From: Shewanella litoralis
GTDB taxonomy: Bacteria > Pseudomonadota > Gammaproteobacteria > Enterobacterales > Shewanellaceae
NCBI RefSeq assembly: GCF_009828585.1
Contig: NZ_WSRZ01000013.1
Location: 1-64,000, forward strand
DNA: 64,000 nucleotides
Direction of reading: 5' to 3'
Position 1 is the stretch's first letter, and each line of letters opens with the position of its first letter. This document shows positions 15,993-27,462 of this stretch, piece by piece. The notes under the pieces were generated by a model. That model was not told the DNA's origin. It searched no databases and saw nothing but the letters and a program-made list of their open reading frames with translations. The position numbers and the translations under genes were made by a program.

Positions 15993-16122
15993 GAATTAGG
16001 CACGTCTCTAGTTAGTCGAAGAAAAGACAAAAAATCAATTTTAATAATTGTTAATGATTATACATGAGTAGACAATCATTTCGCATTAAGGTTCTTTCAT
16101 TCTCGATAAATCATCAGCTTAT

Positions 16123-16941
16123 TTAAGGCACGATGAAGCTTTGTGGGTAACCTTCCACTTGCAATTTATCGAGTAATTTATTGGTTAAATGAATTTGTTT
16201 AATTGGTCCAAGCTGTAAGCGATGGATCCCATTTGATGAGCTCACTCTTGACGACACTGAATATTTATTTTCAAGCTGCCTTGCAAGCATGTTCACTCGC
16301 AATTTGTCTTTTGAGGCGGCGACTTGAATAAAATGGTTGTCATTATCTTTTAAATCACTGATGACTCGTTGCTCAGGCGATGGCACATAAACGGTTTCGA
16401 TTGCCACTCGTGCGGTACCTTTTGCCAGCATACCTAGGTGATAAGCGCCAGCGTATGATAAGTCGATAACACGGCCGTGATGAAATGGGCCCCTGTCGTT
16501 TACTCGAACAATAATTTGCTTATTGTTGTCTAAATTAGTGACTTTAACATAGCTCGGTAACGGTAAGTTTTTGTGTGCAGCAGACATGGTATACATGTCA
16601 TATGTTTCACCATTTGACGTTAAATGGCCATGAAACTTTGAACCATACCAAGAGGCATGACCTTGCTCTTTAAAGCCTTTACCTGTGTCGAGTACCTTGT
16701 AACTTTTGCCTAACACTGTGTAATCACGGTTACCTTGGCGGCTGTAAGGTTCATATTTAGGTTGGGCATTTTTAACCAGGCTCACATCGGGTGCATCATC
16801 AGGGTAGCGATCGTTGGCCATTTGATACCGACTTTTACTGCCGGACTTGGTGCCTGGATTACTGCTGTCGCTTGACGAGCAGGCGATTAAAAACGCACTG
16901 CACAGCAGTGTGAATAGAAAAGTGCGAATAGATATTGGCAT
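16123..16941 (-). CDS. rlpA: Septal lytic transglycosylase / lipoprotein RlpA
   Basis: A 272-residue outer-membrane lipoprotein: signal peptide with lipobox LIAC (Cys21), a low-complexity Ser/Gly linker, a double-psi beta-barrel with GHASWYGSKFHGHLTSNGE and VRVNDRGPFHHGRVIDLS, and a C-terminal SPOR-like domain (about residues 195-272) for binding denuded septal glycan. The ATG at 16941 is preferred over 16971, which would overlap the mltB end and give a poor signal peptide. It lies 10 bases after mltB in the rodA-mltB-rlpA-dacA elongation cluster. Confidence 0.92.
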   Translation of the reverse strand: MPISIRTFLFTLLCSAFLIACSSSDSSNPGTKSGSKSRYQMANDRYPDDAPDVSLVKNAQPKYEPYSRQGNRDYTVLGKSYKVLDTGKGFKEQGHASWYGSKFHGHLTSNGETYDMYTMSAAHKNLPLPSYVKVTNLDNNKQIIVRVNDRGPFHHGRVIDLSYAGAYHLGMLAKGTARVAIETVYVPSPEQRVISDLKDNDNHFIQVAASKDKLRVNMLARQLENKYSVSSRVSSSNGIHRLQLGPIKQIHLTNKLLDKLQVEGYPQSFIVP

Positions 16942-16951
16942 ATTGAATGAC

Positions 16952-17953
16952 CTAACGTTGATAGTGAGCATTTAGTTGCTCACTAAACTGATAAACGGCC
17001 ATGGCATAAAGTGGGCTTCTGTTGTATCGGGTAATAACATAAAAGTTTTTAAGCCCTAACCAATACTCAGTAGTGTCTGGTTGGTCTAATTTGACTAGCA
17101 GCGCTTTTTGCGACGCGTCGATGTCTTGATTTTTGGCTAGGCTAAGGCTTGGGCTAAGAATGTCAGACACTTTGTAGTGGAGCTTTTCTTTAGTCCAAAC
17201 TTTTGCTTTAGGGGCTTGGTTTGAGGTGTGGTTAAGTAATAACGCCACCGGTTGACCTTTTTGCCAGCCATGTTGATGGAAGTAATTTGCAACACTGCCA
17301 ATGGCATCGGCTTTGCTGGTTAATAAATCTCTTCTGCCGTCGCCATCAAAATCGACAGCGTAATGACGATAGCTTGATGGAATAAATTGACCATATCCCA
17401 TCGCGCCAGCATAAGAGCCTTTTAAAGTGCTGTTATCAAGCTTTTCTTCTTTTATTAATGCCATTAAGTTAGCGTATTCGCTACGGAAAAATGTTGCGCG
17501 AGGCGGATAATAAAAGCCTAAAGTGTATAGCGCATCTTGTACGCGGTGGTTACCCATGTAGCCGCCGTAAAAGGTTTCAATCCCAATAATGGCAACAATA
17601 ATTTGTGGGTCTACGTTAAATTTCTCAGCCGCTTTACTGATCAATGCATGGTTTTCTTTCCAAAATGCTAAGCCTTTTTCTAAGCGTTTATCGGTAAGAA
17701 AAATAGGGTAATATTGATGCCAAGGTTTTGCTTCCCAGGGCTTTGTCATGGCGTCGATAATGCTTTGATCGAATGTCGATGTTGCTAAAAACTGTTCAAC
17801 ATCTGCCTGACTGGCACCTTTACTGACTTGTTCTTTTATAAACGCATTTTTGAGCGCTTGTGGGTCATTGTCTGTGGCTGCATTCGCGTGTAAAACAACA
17901 CTGCAAAGCAATGTCAGACTGGCGATTTGTAATGATATTTTAGCCATGTTCAC
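16952..17953 (-). CDS. mltB: Membrane-bound lytic murein transglycosylase B
   Basis: A 333-residue periplasmic transglycosylase of family GH103 that cleaves the glycan strand with 1,6-anhydro product. A signal peptide (to about HANA, residue 25) lacks a lipobox, so this copy appears soluble rather than lipid-anchored. The catalytic Glu126 is in AIIGIETFYGGYMG; the blocks GAMGYGQFIPSSYR and DGDGRRDL are diagnostic. It lies between rodA and rlpA with short gaps. Confidence 0.94.
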   Translation of the reverse strand: MNMAKISLQIASLTLLCSVVLHANAATDNDPQALKNAFIKEQVSKGASQADVEQFLATSTFDQSIIDAMTKPWEAKPWHQYYPIFLTDKRLEKGLAFWKENHALISKAAEKFNVDPQIIVAIIGIETFYGGYMGNHRVQDALYTLGFYYPPRATFFRSEYANLMALIKEEKLDNSTLKGSYAGAMGYGQFIPSSYRHYAVDFDGDGRRDLLTSKADAIGSVANYFHQHGWQKGQPVALLLNHTSNQAPKAKVWTKEKLHYKVSDILSPSLSLAKNQDIDASQKALLVKLDQPDTTEYWLGLKNFYVITRYNRSPLYAMAVYQFSEQLNAHYQR

Positions 17954-17961
17954 TGTGTTCC

Positions 17962-19083
17962 CTATCTGTCGACAAATCGTCTATGTGTTTGAATGCTCAT
18001 TAAAATGCCAAATCCAGTCATTAAGGTTAGCATGGAGGTTCCGCCATAACTAATCAATGGGAGTGGCACGCCAACTACGGGCAGAATACCCGATACCATA
18101 CCAATATTAACAAAAACGTATACAAAAAATGTCAATGTAATGCTACCTGCTAATAGGCGTGCAAAGCTGGTTTGCGCTTGCGAGGCAATAATGAGGCCTC
18201 GACCAATCACAAATAAATACATCGACAGCAAAAGTAAGCTGCCTATTAAGCCAAACTCTTCACCGATAACGGCAAAAATAAAGTCGGTGTGCCGCTCTGG
18301 TAAGAACTCTAATTGTGACTGAGTTCCATTAAGCCAACCTTTACCCCAAATACCGCCAGAGCCAATACCAATTTTTGATTGAATAATATGATAACCCGCG
18401 CCGAGCGGATCTTGCTCTGGATTAAATAAGGTTAATACCCGAGTACGTTGGTAGTCGTGCATTAAGAAAAACCACAACACGGGCAAAAATAATAACACCG
18501 CAGTGACAGCACCACCGACAATCAGCCAACTCATCCCCGACATAAACAGCACAAATACACCCGATGCAGCAACTAAAATCGAGGTGCCTAAGTCGGGCTG
18601 TTTAGCAATCAGTAAGGTGGGGATCAGTAATATGACCACGCCGCCAGCAAGGTAGCGTTTTTTGGGTGGTAATGGGAATTTACTGATGTACCAGGCCATC
18701 GTAATTGGGAAGGCAAGTTTGATAAGCTCCGATGGTTGAAACTCCATAAACCCTAGGTTTAACCATCGTTGTGCGCCTTTATTTATGGTGCCAAATAACT
18801 CCACTCCCACTAATAGCACCACACCAGCCAAATAAATCGGTAACGCCCAACGCCTTAATATTTCAGGGTTAATTTGCGCAAAACAGAACATGACGCCAAG
18901 CGATAATGACATACGCACTAATTGGCGTTCCATCATGGCTGGATCTTCGCCACTGGCCGAATAAATCACAAATAAACCGAATAGCATGAGCACTAAAATG
19001 CCGCTCAGGAGTGGTACATCTATGTGTATCTTTTGCCAAAATGACTGTTGGTGTGGATGATTATTCAAGGTTTTATTGCCCAT
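17962..19083 (-). CDS. rodA: Peptidoglycan glycosyltransferase RodA (SEDS family)
   Basis: A 373-residue membrane protein with about ten helices. Typical SEDS blocks include [29 protein letters not shown] and the C-terminal [18 protein letters not shown]. RodA polymerises glycan for cell elongation together with PBP2. The ORF overlaps mrdA by 19 bases, so the two are translationally coupled. Length is normal. Confidence 0.97.
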   Translation of the reverse strand: MGNKTLNNHPHQQSFWQKIHIDVPLLSGILVLMLFGLFVIYSASGEDPAMMERQLVRMSLSLGVMFCFAQINPEILRRWALPIYLAGVVLLVGVELFGTINKGAQRWLNLGFMEFQPSELIKLAFPITMAWYISKFPLPPKKRYLAGGVVILLIPTLLIAKQPDLGTSILVAASGVFVLFMSGMSWLIVGGAVTAVLLFLPVLWFFLMHDYQRTRVLTLFNPEQDPLGAGYHIIQSKIGIGSGGIWGKGWLNGTQSQLEFLPERHTDFIFAVIGEEFGLIGSLLLLSMYLFVIGRGLIIASQAQTSFARLLAGSITLTFFVYVFVNIGMVSGILPVVGVPLPLISYGGTSMLTLMTGFGILMSIQTHRRFVDR

Positions 19084-20921
19084 TCGTCACGTAAAATATA
19101 CTCATCGAGTAATGCCCTTGCTAATGGGCCTGCGTTTGCGCCACCCCAACCCGCATTTTCCAATACCACGGCCAATACAATGCGTGGGTTTTCGTAGGGA
19201 GCATAAGCAATAATTAATGCGTTATCGCGTAAGTGTTCGGCTATTTTATCTGCATCGTATTTTTGATCTTTGGCGACACTAAATACCTGCGCAGTACCGG
19301 TTTTCATTGCGGCGGTATAGGTTGCATCAGTAAAGCGAGATTTGTCTGCAGTTTGGCGCATGGCCTCATTAATGATGTCCCAGTTGCGCTCATTTTTAAG
19401 CTCAATTGGCGCCTGCTCATCAATGGGGGTGTCAATTTTTACGGTATTATTTTTAAATGACTTTAATAGGTGCGGGGTAAAACGCTTACCTTTGTTTGCC
19501 ATAATGGCTGCCGCGTTAGCTAATTGCAGTGGTGTCGATGTCCAGTAACCTTGACCAATACCGACAGAAATCGTGTCACCATTATACCAAGGCTGGTTAT
19601 AACGCATGCGTTTCCAGTCCCTTGATGGCATCACACCGTCTGATTCTTCAAAAATATCGATGCCGGTACTTTTACCAAAGCCAAACGGCTCCATGAACGT
19701 AGCCATTTTATCGATACCGACTTTATAGACTAAATCGTAAAAGTAGATGTCGCATGAGTCGACAATGGCGTGATACACATCGACCCAGCCATGGCCCCAT
19801 TTTTTCCAGTCGCGCCATTTTCGCTCAACACCGGGCATTTGCCAGTAACCTGGGTCCCATACTCTGGTGCGTTCGTTAATGATTTTTTCTTCTAAGCCGA
19901 GTAACGCCACATGTGGTTTGATGGTCGATGCGGGTGAGTACTGGCCTTGGGTTGAACGGTTAATCAATGGGCGTGATTTGTCATTTAATAAATCGGCATA
20001 GGCTTTACCACTAATGCCATGCACAAATGGGTTTGGGTCGTACGATGGGCTCGATACCATGGCTAATACGCCACCATCTCTTGGGTCGAGTGCGACAACC
20101 GAACCTCGGCGACCGGCCAATAACTCCATGGCTTTTTGTTGTAGTTTTAAATCTAGGGTGAGGTAAATATCTTGACCCGGAAGTGGTGGAGTGACTTTTA
20201 ACGTGCGGATCACTCGGCCACGGTTATTCACTTCTTCTTCAAGGTGACCAGGAATACCGTGAAGTAAACCTTCATAGTATTTTTCTATGCCTTGTTTACC
20301 AATATCTTTGGTGGCGGCGTAGTTTTTCCATTGCTGGCTTTTTTCAAGTTGCGCTTTATCGCGGGTGTTAATTTTGCCAACATAGCCTAGTACATGCGTC
20401 ATGAGTTCGTTGTACGGATAATGACGTTTTAGGCCTGCCTCAACATAGAGTCCAGGAAATTTATATTGGTTAACACTGAAAGTCGCCACTTGCTCTTCAG
20501 TTAATTTATTTTTTATGGTCAACGGTTTAAAACGACGGTGAAACTTCAGCGATTCGGTAATGTTTTCGCGCTCATCGGTGCTGAGTTCAATCAGTTTGTT
20601 TAACTCATCAAGGGTCGCATTTACGTCGGAGACTTTTTCTGGAATTAACTCGAGTGAGTAATAAGGTTGATTTTCGGCCAGTAATACACCATGGCGGTCA
20701 TAAATAAGGCCGCGGCTAGGTGCTGTTGGTACCACACGGATCCGATTGTCATTTGAACGGGTTTCGTAGTCTTTGTAAGACACGACTTGCAAATGATAAA
20801 GATTGGAAAACAGCAAGCAAAGTAAGCCGAAAACGCAAATAAACGTAAACAATGCACGACGTTTAAATAGCGCTGCTTCTGCGGCGTGATCATGCATGGT
20901 AATGCGCTTTTTTGGCGGCAC
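19065..20921 (-). CDS. mrdA: Penicillin-binding protein 2 (MrdA)
   Basis: A 618-residue class B PBP, the transpeptidase of the elongasome. One transmembrane anchor (about residues 23-46), a pedestal domain with [19 protein letters not shown], and the transpeptidase domain with SxxK at Ser332-Lys335 (YSPASTIKP) and KTGTAQ near residue 545. The GTG at 20921 is used because GGGG lies 9 bases ahead; the next ATG at 20897 has no binding site. Upstream lies a strong Fur-box-like palindrome. Confidence 0.96.
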   Translation of the reverse strand: MPPKKRITMHDHAAEAALFKRRALFTFICVFGLLCLLFSNLYHLQVVSYKDYETRSNDNRIRVVPTAPSRGLIYDRHGVLLAENQPYYSLELIPEKVSDVNATLDELNKLIELSTDERENITESLKFHRRFKPLTIKNKLTEEQVATFSVNQYKFPGLYVEAGLKRHYPYNELMTHVLGYVGKINTRDKAQLEKSQQWKNYAATKDIGKQGIEKYYEGLLHGIPGHLEEEVNNRGRVIRTLKVTPPLPGQDIYLTLDLKLQQKAMELLAGRRGSVVALDPRDGGVLAMVSSPSYDPNPFVHGISGKAYADLLNDKSRPLINRSTQGQYSPASTIKPHVALLGLEEKIINERTRVWDPGYWQMPGVERKWRDWKKWGHGWVDVYHAIVDSCDIYFYDLVYKVGIDKMATFMEPFGFGKSTGIDIFEESDGVMPSRDWKRMRYNQPWYNGDTISVGIGQGYWTSTPLQLANAAAIMANKGKRFTPHLLKSFKNNTVKIDTPIDEQAPIELKNERNWDIINEAMRQTADKSRFTDATYTAAMKTGTAQVFSVAKDQKYDADKIAEHLRDNALIIAYAPYENPRIVLAVVLENAGWGGANAGPLARALLDEYILRDEWAIKP

Positions 20922-21001
20922 TTATGCTATCCCCGTCGTTATCAAATGGAAGGTTGAATAAAAGAGATCACTGTATCAGCTGATGTATATGAAAAAAAGC
21001 A

Positions 21002-21020
21002 TTGCATGATAATCATTATC
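21002..21020. promoter_or_regulatory. Fur-box-like palindrome between rlmH and mrdA
   Basis: The 13-base palindrome GATAATCATTATC at 21008-21020 equals the core of the Fur consensus; the 19-base window agrees at 15 of 19 positions. It lies 80-100 bases upstream of mrdA and 29 bases after the rlmH stop. An iron-regulated site would be unexpected in front of a cell-wall gene. Confidence 0.45.
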
Positions 21021-21048
21021 GATATGCTTAATTATCTACGCCAATGGC

Positions 21049-21519
21049 TTATTCTCTGTGATAGGGATGGTTGTTGTTAATGCTCCACGCTCGGTAGAGA
21101 CTTTCGGCAACAATAACCCTGACCAAAGGGTGAGGTAGGGTGAGGGCTGATAAACACCAGCTTTGGTTGGCCGCCTCTTTACAAGCAGGTGAGAGTCCTT
21201 CTGGGCCACCAATCAGCAAGCTGACATCTCTACCGTCTAATTGCCACTTTGTCATTTGCTCGGCAAGGTCTGGCGTTGTCCAGTTTTTACCGGGTAAATC
21301 TAAGCTAACAATATGGTTACCTTTGGCTACCGCCGCTAGCATTAATTCGCCTTCTTTATGTAAGATTCGGGCGATGTCTGCATTTTTTCCGCGTTTCCCC
21401 GCAGGAATTTCAATGAGTTCCAATGCCATGTCTCTTGGAAAACGGCGTTGATATTCTTCGAAACCTCGGGTAACCCAGTCAGGCATTTTGGTGCCAACGG
21501 CAATAAGCTGTAACTTCAT
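21049..21519 (-). CDS. rlmH: 23S rRNA pseudouridine-1915 N3-methyltransferase RlmH
   Basis: A 156-residue SPOUT methyltransferase. The N-terminus [16 protein letters not shown], the SAM loop [14 protein letters not shown] and the C-terminal knot [17 protein letters not shown] are all characteristic, and length matches E. coli. It methylates the pseudouridine at 1915 of 23S rRNA on the whole ribosome. It shares one base with the end of rsfS. Confidence 0.97.
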   Translation of the reverse strand: MKLQLIAVGTKMPDWVTRGFEEYQRRFPRDMALELIEIPAGKRGKNADIARILHKEGELMLAAVAKGNHIVSLDLPGKNWTTPDLAEQMTKWQLDGRDVSLLIGGPEGLSPACKEAANQSWCLSALTLPHPLVRVIVAESLYRAWSINNNHPYHRE

Positions 21520-21848
21520 TAGGCGCTGTGTTCAGACCACAGTTTTTCAAGCTCGTAATAATCGCGAGTTTGCTCTTGCATAACATGCAAAATCACGGGG
21601 CCTAAATCGACAAGTACCCATTCGCTGCTGTCACGACCTTCAACACCAAGAGGCTGTTCACCAGCATCTTTTGCTGAAACGATAACGTGCTCCGCGATTG
21701 AACGAACATGAGTTTTAGAAGTACCAGTACAGATGATCATGGTGTCTGTGATGGTTGACTGTTTAGACACGTCTAAAACAGTGATGTTTTTTGCTTTTAA
21801 ATCATCGATTTTATCGATAACGAAATCTTTTAGCTCGGTGCCTTGCAC
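21519..21848 (-). CDS. rsfS: Ribosome silencing factor RsfS
   Basis: A 109-residue protein that binds ribosomal protein L14 and blocks subunit joining in slow growth. The block [29 protein letters not shown] and the end [17 protein letters not shown] are family hallmarks. The GTG at 21848 is chosen as start: the family begins at this point ([18 protein letters not shown]) and GAGG lies 9 bases ahead. The longer in-frame ATG at 21911 would add 21 residues not seen in relatives. Confidence 0.93.
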   Translation of the reverse strand: MQGTELKDFVIDKIDDLKAKNITVLDVSKQSTITDTMIICTGTSKTHVRSIAEHVIVSAKDAGEQPLGVEGRDSSEWVLVDLGPVILHVMQEQTRDYYELEKLWSEHSA

Positions 21849-21949
21849 GCGATGTACCTCATTAGTAAAAATTAACGGAGTATTATACTCAAATTCACTG
21901 TGAATGCGCAATTAAGCTTATTTAATCCGCGCTAAATTAATCTTTGGAA

Positions 21950-22585
21950 TTATCGATAAAGCTGATGTTGTTCAATATAGTCGCGTGTCGATGGATGTAA
22001 TAAGGATTGTGTGTCGGCGTGTTGCTGTAATCGTTGACGGATATCTGTTGATGAAATATCAATGAGCTGACTGTTTACACTGAATATTTTTCCGTGTTTA
22101 GTCTGGTGTGATTGATTTGCATCATTGATGGTTGCTTGCCGAAATAGCAGTTCCTTGGCCATTTCGCTATGGGCGTCCATAGCCCATCCAGGGCGTTGAC
22201 ATAATGCAATGTGACACAATGAAAACAGCGATTGCCATTGATACCACAGCGGCAACTGGATAAATGAGTCCATTCCCATAATAAAGAAGAACTCATGTTG
22301 TGGGTATTCTTGAGTCAATAAGGTCAGGGTGGTGACACTATAGGATGTGGTATCACGATTGATTTCGATATCGCATAATTGAAACTCAGGATAATGCTGG
22401 CACACGAGCTTGACCATTTCAAGGCGATGAAAGCTGCTGACCATAGTAGTATTTTTATGCGGTGGAATATGGTTTGGCATTAACCATACCTGGTCTAAAT
22501 TGAGTTGTTGTTTGACGTCTAAGGCCGGATTGATATGTCCTAGGTGAATGGGATCAAAGGTGCCGCCCAATATACCAATTCGCAT
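21950..22585 (-). CDS. nadD: Nicotinate-nucleotide adenylyltransferase NadD
   Basis: A 211-residue nucleotidyltransferase making deamido-NAD from nicotinate mononucleotide and ATP. The nucleotide-binding loop [11 protein letters not shown] covers residues 8-18, and the second motif [10 protein letters not shown] is near the C-terminus. It is followed by rsfS and rlmH, a standard neighbourhood. Confidence 0.96.
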   Translation of the reverse strand: MRIGILGGTFDPIHLGHINPALDVKQQLNLDQVWLMPNHIPPHKNTTMVSSFHRLEMVKLVCQHYPEFQLCDIEINRDTTSYSVTTLTLLTQEYPQHEFFFIMGMDSFIQLPLWYQWQSLFSLCHIALCQRPGWAMDAHSEMAKELLFRQATINDANQSHQTKHGKIFSVNSQLIDISSTDIRQRLQQHADTQSLLHPSTRDYIEQHQLYR

Positions 22586-22611
22586 GTGTTGTCCTTTATT
22601 GTAGGTTAACG

Positions 22612-23646
22612 CTAATCACTTAATTCTATGTGCGCCAATCGATTGTGGGCGCGCGGGTCGAATAAAATGCACAGATGGCTAATGCCAACCCAGTCTTCTA
22701 TGCCTTTTTGTTTCAGGTTTAATTCAAGCTTGGAAGCAAAAGCGAGCATGTGCTCGATATGGTCGAGATCTAAACGTGTCAGTGCCGCTTGAAATAACGG
22801 TTTACGTTTGTCCCAAATTCGATGTTTACCCCATAACTGATTCAGTTGCTCGCCATTGTGCTGGGCGAGTTTGAGCGTAAGTAGCAAATTAATCTCTTTG
22901 AATAGAGCCCACATTAATATTGGCATCGCAGTCCCTTCAGCTTGTAACTGTGCCAACATGTGTTGTGCCTGTTTTTGGTGGTTTGCCAATATGGCATCAC
23001 ACAATTGAAACACGCTAAAACGTGATTGATCTTCAAAGTATTCGTTGAGTTGCTCAGGGGTAATGTTTTGCTTCGGGCTCAGTAGTTGCAGCATTTGCAT
23101 TGCTTGCTCTGCGGCTAATAAGTTACCTTCAAACAAAGTAAATAACATGGCTTTGGCGTCATGATGTACGGTAAGGCTGTAATGGGCGATACGACTATCG
23201 AGCCAGCGTTCAAATTGTTTGCCTTCGGGCGTGGTACAAGGTAGGTAAATACCTTTAGCATCGAGCGACTTAAACCATTTACTGTTGCTTTGTTCTGCAC
23301 TGGCCTTAGGGCCTTGCACAATCAATAGCATATCTGGATTGGGATGTTGTAACAGGGTTTGAAATGCAGCTGCACCGTCTGTACCCGGTTTACCTTGCGG
23401 TAAGGTTAATTCGATGATGCGTCGACTGGCAAATAAACTCATGGCTTGCCATTCTTGGGTTAATTCTCCCCAATTAAAACCGGTCTCCTGGCTGAGCTGT
23501 ACCCGTTCTTCAAAACCTTGTTTTTTAGCTGCAGCTAAAATTTGCTGCTTACTGTTTTCAATCAGCCACGGGTCATCACCAAATAATAAAAAACAATCAG
23601 GTAACGTTTTTAGGTGTTGTTTTAGCTGATCGGGGTACACGCGCAT
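22612..23646 (-). CDS. holA: DNA polymerase III delta subunit HolA
   Basis: A 344-residue clamp-loader subunit that opens the beta ring. The N-terminus [30 protein letters not shown] and the later [21 protein letters not shown] match the HolA family. It has the AAA+-like fold without a working Walker A, as expected. The start shares one base with the lptE stop. Confidence 0.95.
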   Translation of the reverse strand: MRVYPDQLKQHLKTLPDCFLLFGDDPWLIENSKQQILAAAKKQGFEERVQLSQETGFNWGELTQEWQAMSLFASRRIIELTLPQGKPGTDGAAAFQTLLQHPNPDMLLIVQGPKASAEQSNSKWFKSLDAKGIYLPCTTPEGKQFERWLDSRIAHYSLTVHHDAKAMLFTLFEGNLLAAEQAMQMLQLLSPKQNITPEQLNEYFEDQSRFSVFQLCDAILANHQKQAQHMLAQLQAEGTAMPILMWALFKEINLLLTLKLAQHNGEQLNQLWGKHRIWDKRKPLFQAALTRLDLDHIEHMLAFASKLELNLKQKGIEDWVGISHLCILFDPRAHNRLAHIELSD

Positions 23647-24140
23647 TATTGCGCTCCAATCGATGCCAGGGTTTGAATAATATAGTCAGCCGCTTGTACA
23701 CGCATCTCTTTTACAAGTAGTTCCATCTCACGACTTTTTGCCAACGCGGTACGTGGATCGTCTTGGTAATCTCGGCGGATTTCTGTATCAAACTCTTGTG
23801 GCTCTTCTCCCGGAAGCGTAACTGAGTAATGGACCAAATAGATGAGTTCGTATTCTGCCACATTACCGGTTGGGTAAAGTGATAGGGTAGCGCGTTCAAG
23901 TGAGTCGTTGATTAATCGAAGCGTAGGTGTTTTTTCTGCAGCATCAACAAGGCTGATACGGTTAATACGCAATCTGTCACGGACTAAACGCGTTAATTCG
24001 CTGTATTCGTCACTACTGCTTAAGTGCAGTTCGGCTAATTCAGCAGGAATTGAGTAACTGCGTTGTAGTTTAAAACCGCAACCGGCAGTGGTCAGTAGCA
24101 CCAGGGTCATTATGGCTAAACAGATTTTTTTGGCTAGCAT
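23646..24140 (-). CDS. lptE: LPS-assembly lipoprotein LptE
   Basis: A 164-residue outer-membrane lipoprotein acting as plug of the LptD lipopolysaccharide translocon. A signal peptide ends in the lipobox TTAGC (Cys21 when started at 24140). GFKLQRSYSIPAELAELHLSS follows, as in the family. The ATG at 24140 gives the usual short signal; the start at 24155 would add five residues. It is followed by holA with one-base overlap and preceded by leuS, as in E. coli. Confidence 0.94.
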   Translation of the reverse strand: MLAKKICLAIMTLVLLTTAGCGFKLQRSYSIPAELAELHLSSSDEYSELTRLVRDRLRINRISLVDAAEKTPTLRLINDSLERATLSLYPTGNVAEYELIYLVHYSVTLPGEEPQEFDTEIRRDYQDDPRTALAKSREMELLVKEMRVQAADYIIQTLASIGAQ

Positions 24141-24181
24141 AGTGAGGGGAGGCATCCTTGTATATTGACATGGTTAACATT

Positions 24182-24218
24182 AAAACCTGTGAGAGTTGCT
24201 CACTCCCACAGGTTTTTG
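24182..24218 (-). terminator. Hairpin between leuS and lptE
   Basis: AAAACCTGTG (24183-24192) pairs with CACAGGTTTT near 24208-24217, with an inner GAG/CTC pair. It lies just after the leuS stop. It looks like a terminator or attenuator; the leftward U-run is short, so some read-through into lptE-holA is likely. Confidence 0.6.
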
Positions 24219-24234
24219 CCGTTGTGGTTAACGA

Positions 24235-26826
24235 TTAATTAGCCACAATGCTTAACAGTTTGCCTGGCACGTAAATCACTTTACGTATGCTTAAGCCTTC
24301 AGTGTGTTTTTGTACATGCTCATCACTCATGCCGAGAGCTTCCACATCTTCTTTAGATGCATCGGCAGCTACGGTGATTTTTGCACGGACTTTACCGTTC
24401 ACTTGAACCACAATCAGTTTACTGTCTTCAACTAATGCAGACTCGTCAACTTCTGGCCAGCGGCTGTCTTCGATGTTGCTTTGGTTACCCAGTTCTTTCC
24501 ACACGGTAAAGGCAATGTGCGGCACGATTGGGTAAAGTAAGCGTGTCACTGCTGATAGCGCTTCAGCAAGTAAGGCGCGGTCTTGTGCGCTTTCTTGTGG
24601 TGCTTTTAGCAAATGATTCATCAATTCCATTACTGAGGCAACAGCGGTGTTAAACATTTGACGACGCGCGATGTCATCACTGACTTTTGCAATCGTTTTG
24701 TGTAGCTCACGGCGAAGGGCTTTTTGATCAGCATTTAGCTTGCTGACATCAAGTGCTTCTGTCGGGCCGGCAGTAACATGGTCACTAGCCAATTTCCAGA
24801 AACGCTTAATAAAGCGGTGTGCTCCTTCAACGCCAGACTCTTGCCACTCAAGTGTCAGCTCTGGAGGTGATGCGAACATCATAAATAAACGGACGGTATC
24901 AGCACCGTATTTTTCGACCATTACTTGTGGGTCAATACCGTTATTTTTTGACTTAGACATCTTGCTCATACCGGTGTAAACCAGTTCATTGCCTTTGCTG
25001 TCTACCGCTTTAAGAATACGGCCTTTATCGTCTTTTTCTTCTACTGTTACGTCTAAAGGTGATACCCATACTCGGGCACCTTTTTCATTGGTGTAGTAGT
25101 AAGCGTCTGCCAGTACCATGCCTTGAGTTAATAGCTGTTTCGCGGGCTCATTACTGTTAACTAAACCGGCATCACGTAATAACTTGTGGAAGAAACGGAA
25201 GTAAAGCAAATGCATACACGCGTGCTCGATACCGCCAATGTATTGATCGACAGGTAACCAGTAGTTGGCTTTAGCAGGATCTAACATCTCATCTGCATGC
25301 GGACTACAGTAACGTGCGTAGTACCAAGATGACTCCATAAAGGTGTCAAAAGTATCGGTTTCACGCAGTGCTGGTTGACCGTCGACAGTGGTTTCTGCCC
25401 ACGCTTTATCAGCTTTAATTGGGCTTTGAATCCCGTCCATTACCACATCTTCTGGCAGAATCACTGGCAGTTGATCTTCTGGTGTAGGGATAACAGTGCC
25501 GTCAGCTAAAGTAACCATAGGGATCGGTGCACCCCAGTAACGCTGGCGAGAAACACCCCAATCACGTAGACGGTAATTCACCTGGCGCTTACCTTTACCT
25601 TCAGCGGTTAAGCGCGCGTCAATAGCATCAAATGCTGCTTGAAACGCTAGGCCGTCTAATTCAGGGAAAGCGTCACCAGAATTAAACACCACGCCTTTGT
25701 CGGTGAAGGCTTCTTTGCTAACGTCTAACTCGCCTTCAAGTGGTTTAATGACCGCTTCAATGGCTAAGTTGTACTTTTTCGCAAATTCATAATCGCGTTG
25801 ATCATGTGCAGGCACTGACATTACCGCACCGGTGCCGTAATTCATCAATACAAAGTTAGCGACCCAAATTGGTACAAGTTTGCCTGAAATTGGGTGAACT
25901 GCGTTGAAGCCGGTTGCAACGCCTTTTTTCTCCATAGAGGCCATGGCGGCTTCGGTGGTGTCAGCGTTTTTACATTCTTCTAAAAACTCAGCTAATTGCG
26001 GATTGTTTTCAGCGGCTTGTATTGCAAGTGGGTGACCAGCTGCAATGGCAACATAGGTCACGCCCATTAATGTATCAGGGCGGGTGGTATAGATATCAAA
26101 GCTGTCGTCACTGCCTGCTACAGCAAAGGTCATTTCGATACCTTCACTACGACCAATCCAGTTACGTTGCATGGCTTTAACCTGTTCAGGCCAGCCATCT
26201 AATGTGTCGATGTCGTTAAGCAGCTCTTCAGCGTAGTCAGTAATTTTAATAAACCACTGTGGAATTTCTTTTTGCACCACTTCAGTGTCACAGCGCCAGC
26301 AACAACCGTCTTGTACTTGCTCGTTAGCCAGTACGGTTTCGTCGTTTGGACACCAGTTTACTGATGAGGTTTTTTTATACACTAGGCCTTTTTCATACAA
26401 CTTAGTGAAAAACCACTGTTCCCAACGATAATATTCAGGCGTACAGGTGGCAATTTCACGGCTCCAATCATAACCAAAACCTAATAACTTAAGTTGGTTT
26501 TTCATGTAGTCGATGTTTTCGTATGTCCACGGCGCAGGTGAGGTCTTGTTATTGATCGCGGCGTTTTCAGCTGGCAGACCAAATGAGTCCCAACCAATCG
26601 GTTGCAAAACATTTTTACCTTGCAAACGTTGATATCGTGCTACAACATCACCTATGGTGTAGTTACGAACGTGGCCCATATGAAGACGGCCTGAAGGATA
26701 CGGAAACATAGAAAGACAATAGAATTTCTCTTTGCTTTCATCTTCAGTGACTTCAAAGGTTTTATGTTCTTGCCAGTGCGTTTGCACTAAGGCTTCAATT
26801 TCTGAGGGATTATATTGCTCTTGCAT
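24235..26826 (-). CDS. leuS: Leucyl-tRNA synthetase
   Basis: An 863-residue class I synthetase. HMGH at residues 49-52 and [11 protein letters not shown] near residue 620 form the ATP site; the CP1 editing domain includes the TTRPDT block. The zinc-ribbon-like [16 protein letters not shown]...CWRCD is present. The ATG at 26826 ([18 protein letters not shown]) fits the family start; the longer frame to 26853 is not supported. It is divergent from the zinc-ribbon gene ybeL. Confidence 0.97.
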   Translation of the reverse strand: MQEQYNPSEIEALVQTHWQEHKTFEVTEDESKEKFYCLSMFPYPSGRLHMGHVRNYTIGDVVARYQRLQGKNVLQPIGWDSFGLPAENAAINNKTSPAPWTYENIDYMKNQLKLLGFGYDWSREIATCTPEYYRWEQWFFTKLYEKGLVYKKTSSVNWCPNDETVLANEQVQDGCCWRCDTEVVQKEIPQWFIKITDYAEELLNDIDTLDGWPEQVKAMQRNWIGRSEGIEMTFAVAGSDDSFDIYTTRPDTLMGVTYVAIAAGHPLAIQAAENNPQLAEFLEECKNADTTEAAMASMEKKGVATGFNAVHPISGKLVPIWVANFVLMNYGTGAVMSVPAHDQRDYEFAKKYNLAIEAVIKPLEGELDVSKEAFTDKGVVFNSGDAFPELDGLAFQAAFDAIDARLTAEGKGKRQVNYRLRDWGVSRQRYWGAPIPMVTLADGTVIPTPEDQLPVILPEDVVMDGIQSPIKADKAWAETTVDGQPALRETDTFDTFMESSWYYARYCSPHADEMLDPAKANYWLPVDQYIGGIEHACMHLLYFRFFHKLLRDAGLVNSNEPAKQLLTQGMVLADAYYYTNEKGARVWVSPLDVTVEEKDDKGRILKAVDSKGNELVYTGMSKMSKSKNNGIDPQVMVEKYGADTVRLFMMFASPPELTLEWQESGVEGAHRFIKRFWKLASDHVTAGPTEALDVSKLNADQKALRRELHKTIAKVSDDIARRQMFNTAVASVMELMNHLLKAPQESAQDRALLAEALSAVTRLLYPIVPHIAFTVWKELGNQSNIEDSRWPEVDESALVEDSKLIVVQVNGKVRAKITVAADASKEDVEALGMSDEHVQKHTEGLSIRKVIYVPGKLLSIVAN

Positions 26827-26946
26827 CAATCTATTTCCGGCCATGCCGCCCATTGTTTGATCTAACGCTCAACAGCGCGATTTATAACTGCATAGAATAA
26901 ACCAGAAGTGATCTATTAAAAAGGTGCGTATTAAGGAGTATTACCT

Positions 26947-27447
26947 ATGAGTGGAAAAAGTTCAGCACTATTAGCCTTGTATCAATCACTATTTGAACAG
27001 GTTAAAACCAAGTTCGATCAAGATAACTCATTGACTGCTAAAAGTTTGTTTAAGTCAGTCACTCAAGGAAAAGCCTATCTACAACTAAAATTAAATGCCG
27101 ATGAAGAAGAGTTAGCTTTAGTAGAAGAATTTTTAAAGCGAGACATTGCCAACTTTTTAAATGAGAAAAACGAAGACAATTTGAGTTTAAGTCCGATGGT
27201 TATCGGCATTGAGAATACATTATGGCAATGGCTTAGTGAAATTACCGACAGAAGCCAGGTTGAATGGCATGAACTATTACAAGATTTTAAGCATCATGGG
27301 GTTTATAAATCTGGGGAAATCATTAATCAAGGTAAGCTGACATGCAATAAGTGCGGTCACGAAATGCAAATCGATTTCCCTGGTGTTATCCCCGACTGCC
27401 CTAAATGTGATTATGATGAATTTTCTCGTGAACCACTGACACCATAA
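26947..27447 (+). CDS. ybeL: YbeL-family zinc-ribbon protein (DUF1451)
   Basis: A 166-residue protein with a helical N-terminal two-thirds and a C-terminal zinc ribbon: Cys133-x2-Cys136 and Cys151-x2-Cys154 (TCNKCGHE ... DCPKCDYD). It matches YbeL of E. coli, which also lies divergent from leuS. Function is unknown. A good site, AAGGAG, precedes the ATG. Confidence 0.92.
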   Translation: MSGKSSALLALYQSLFEQVKTKFDQDNSLTAKSLFKSVTQGKAYLQLKLNADEEELALVEEFLKRDIANFLNEKNEDNLSLSPMVIGIENTLWQWLSEITDRSQVEWHELLQDFKHHGVYKSGEIINQGKLTCNKCGHEMQIDFPGVIPDCPKCDYDEFSREPLTP

Positions 27448-27462
27448 TCATCGATTGCTCGC

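Noticed and set aside
16041-16065. Possible Fur-like site upstream of dacA
   Set aside because: Only about 11 of 14 core positions match and the palindrome is poor; likely AT-rich background.
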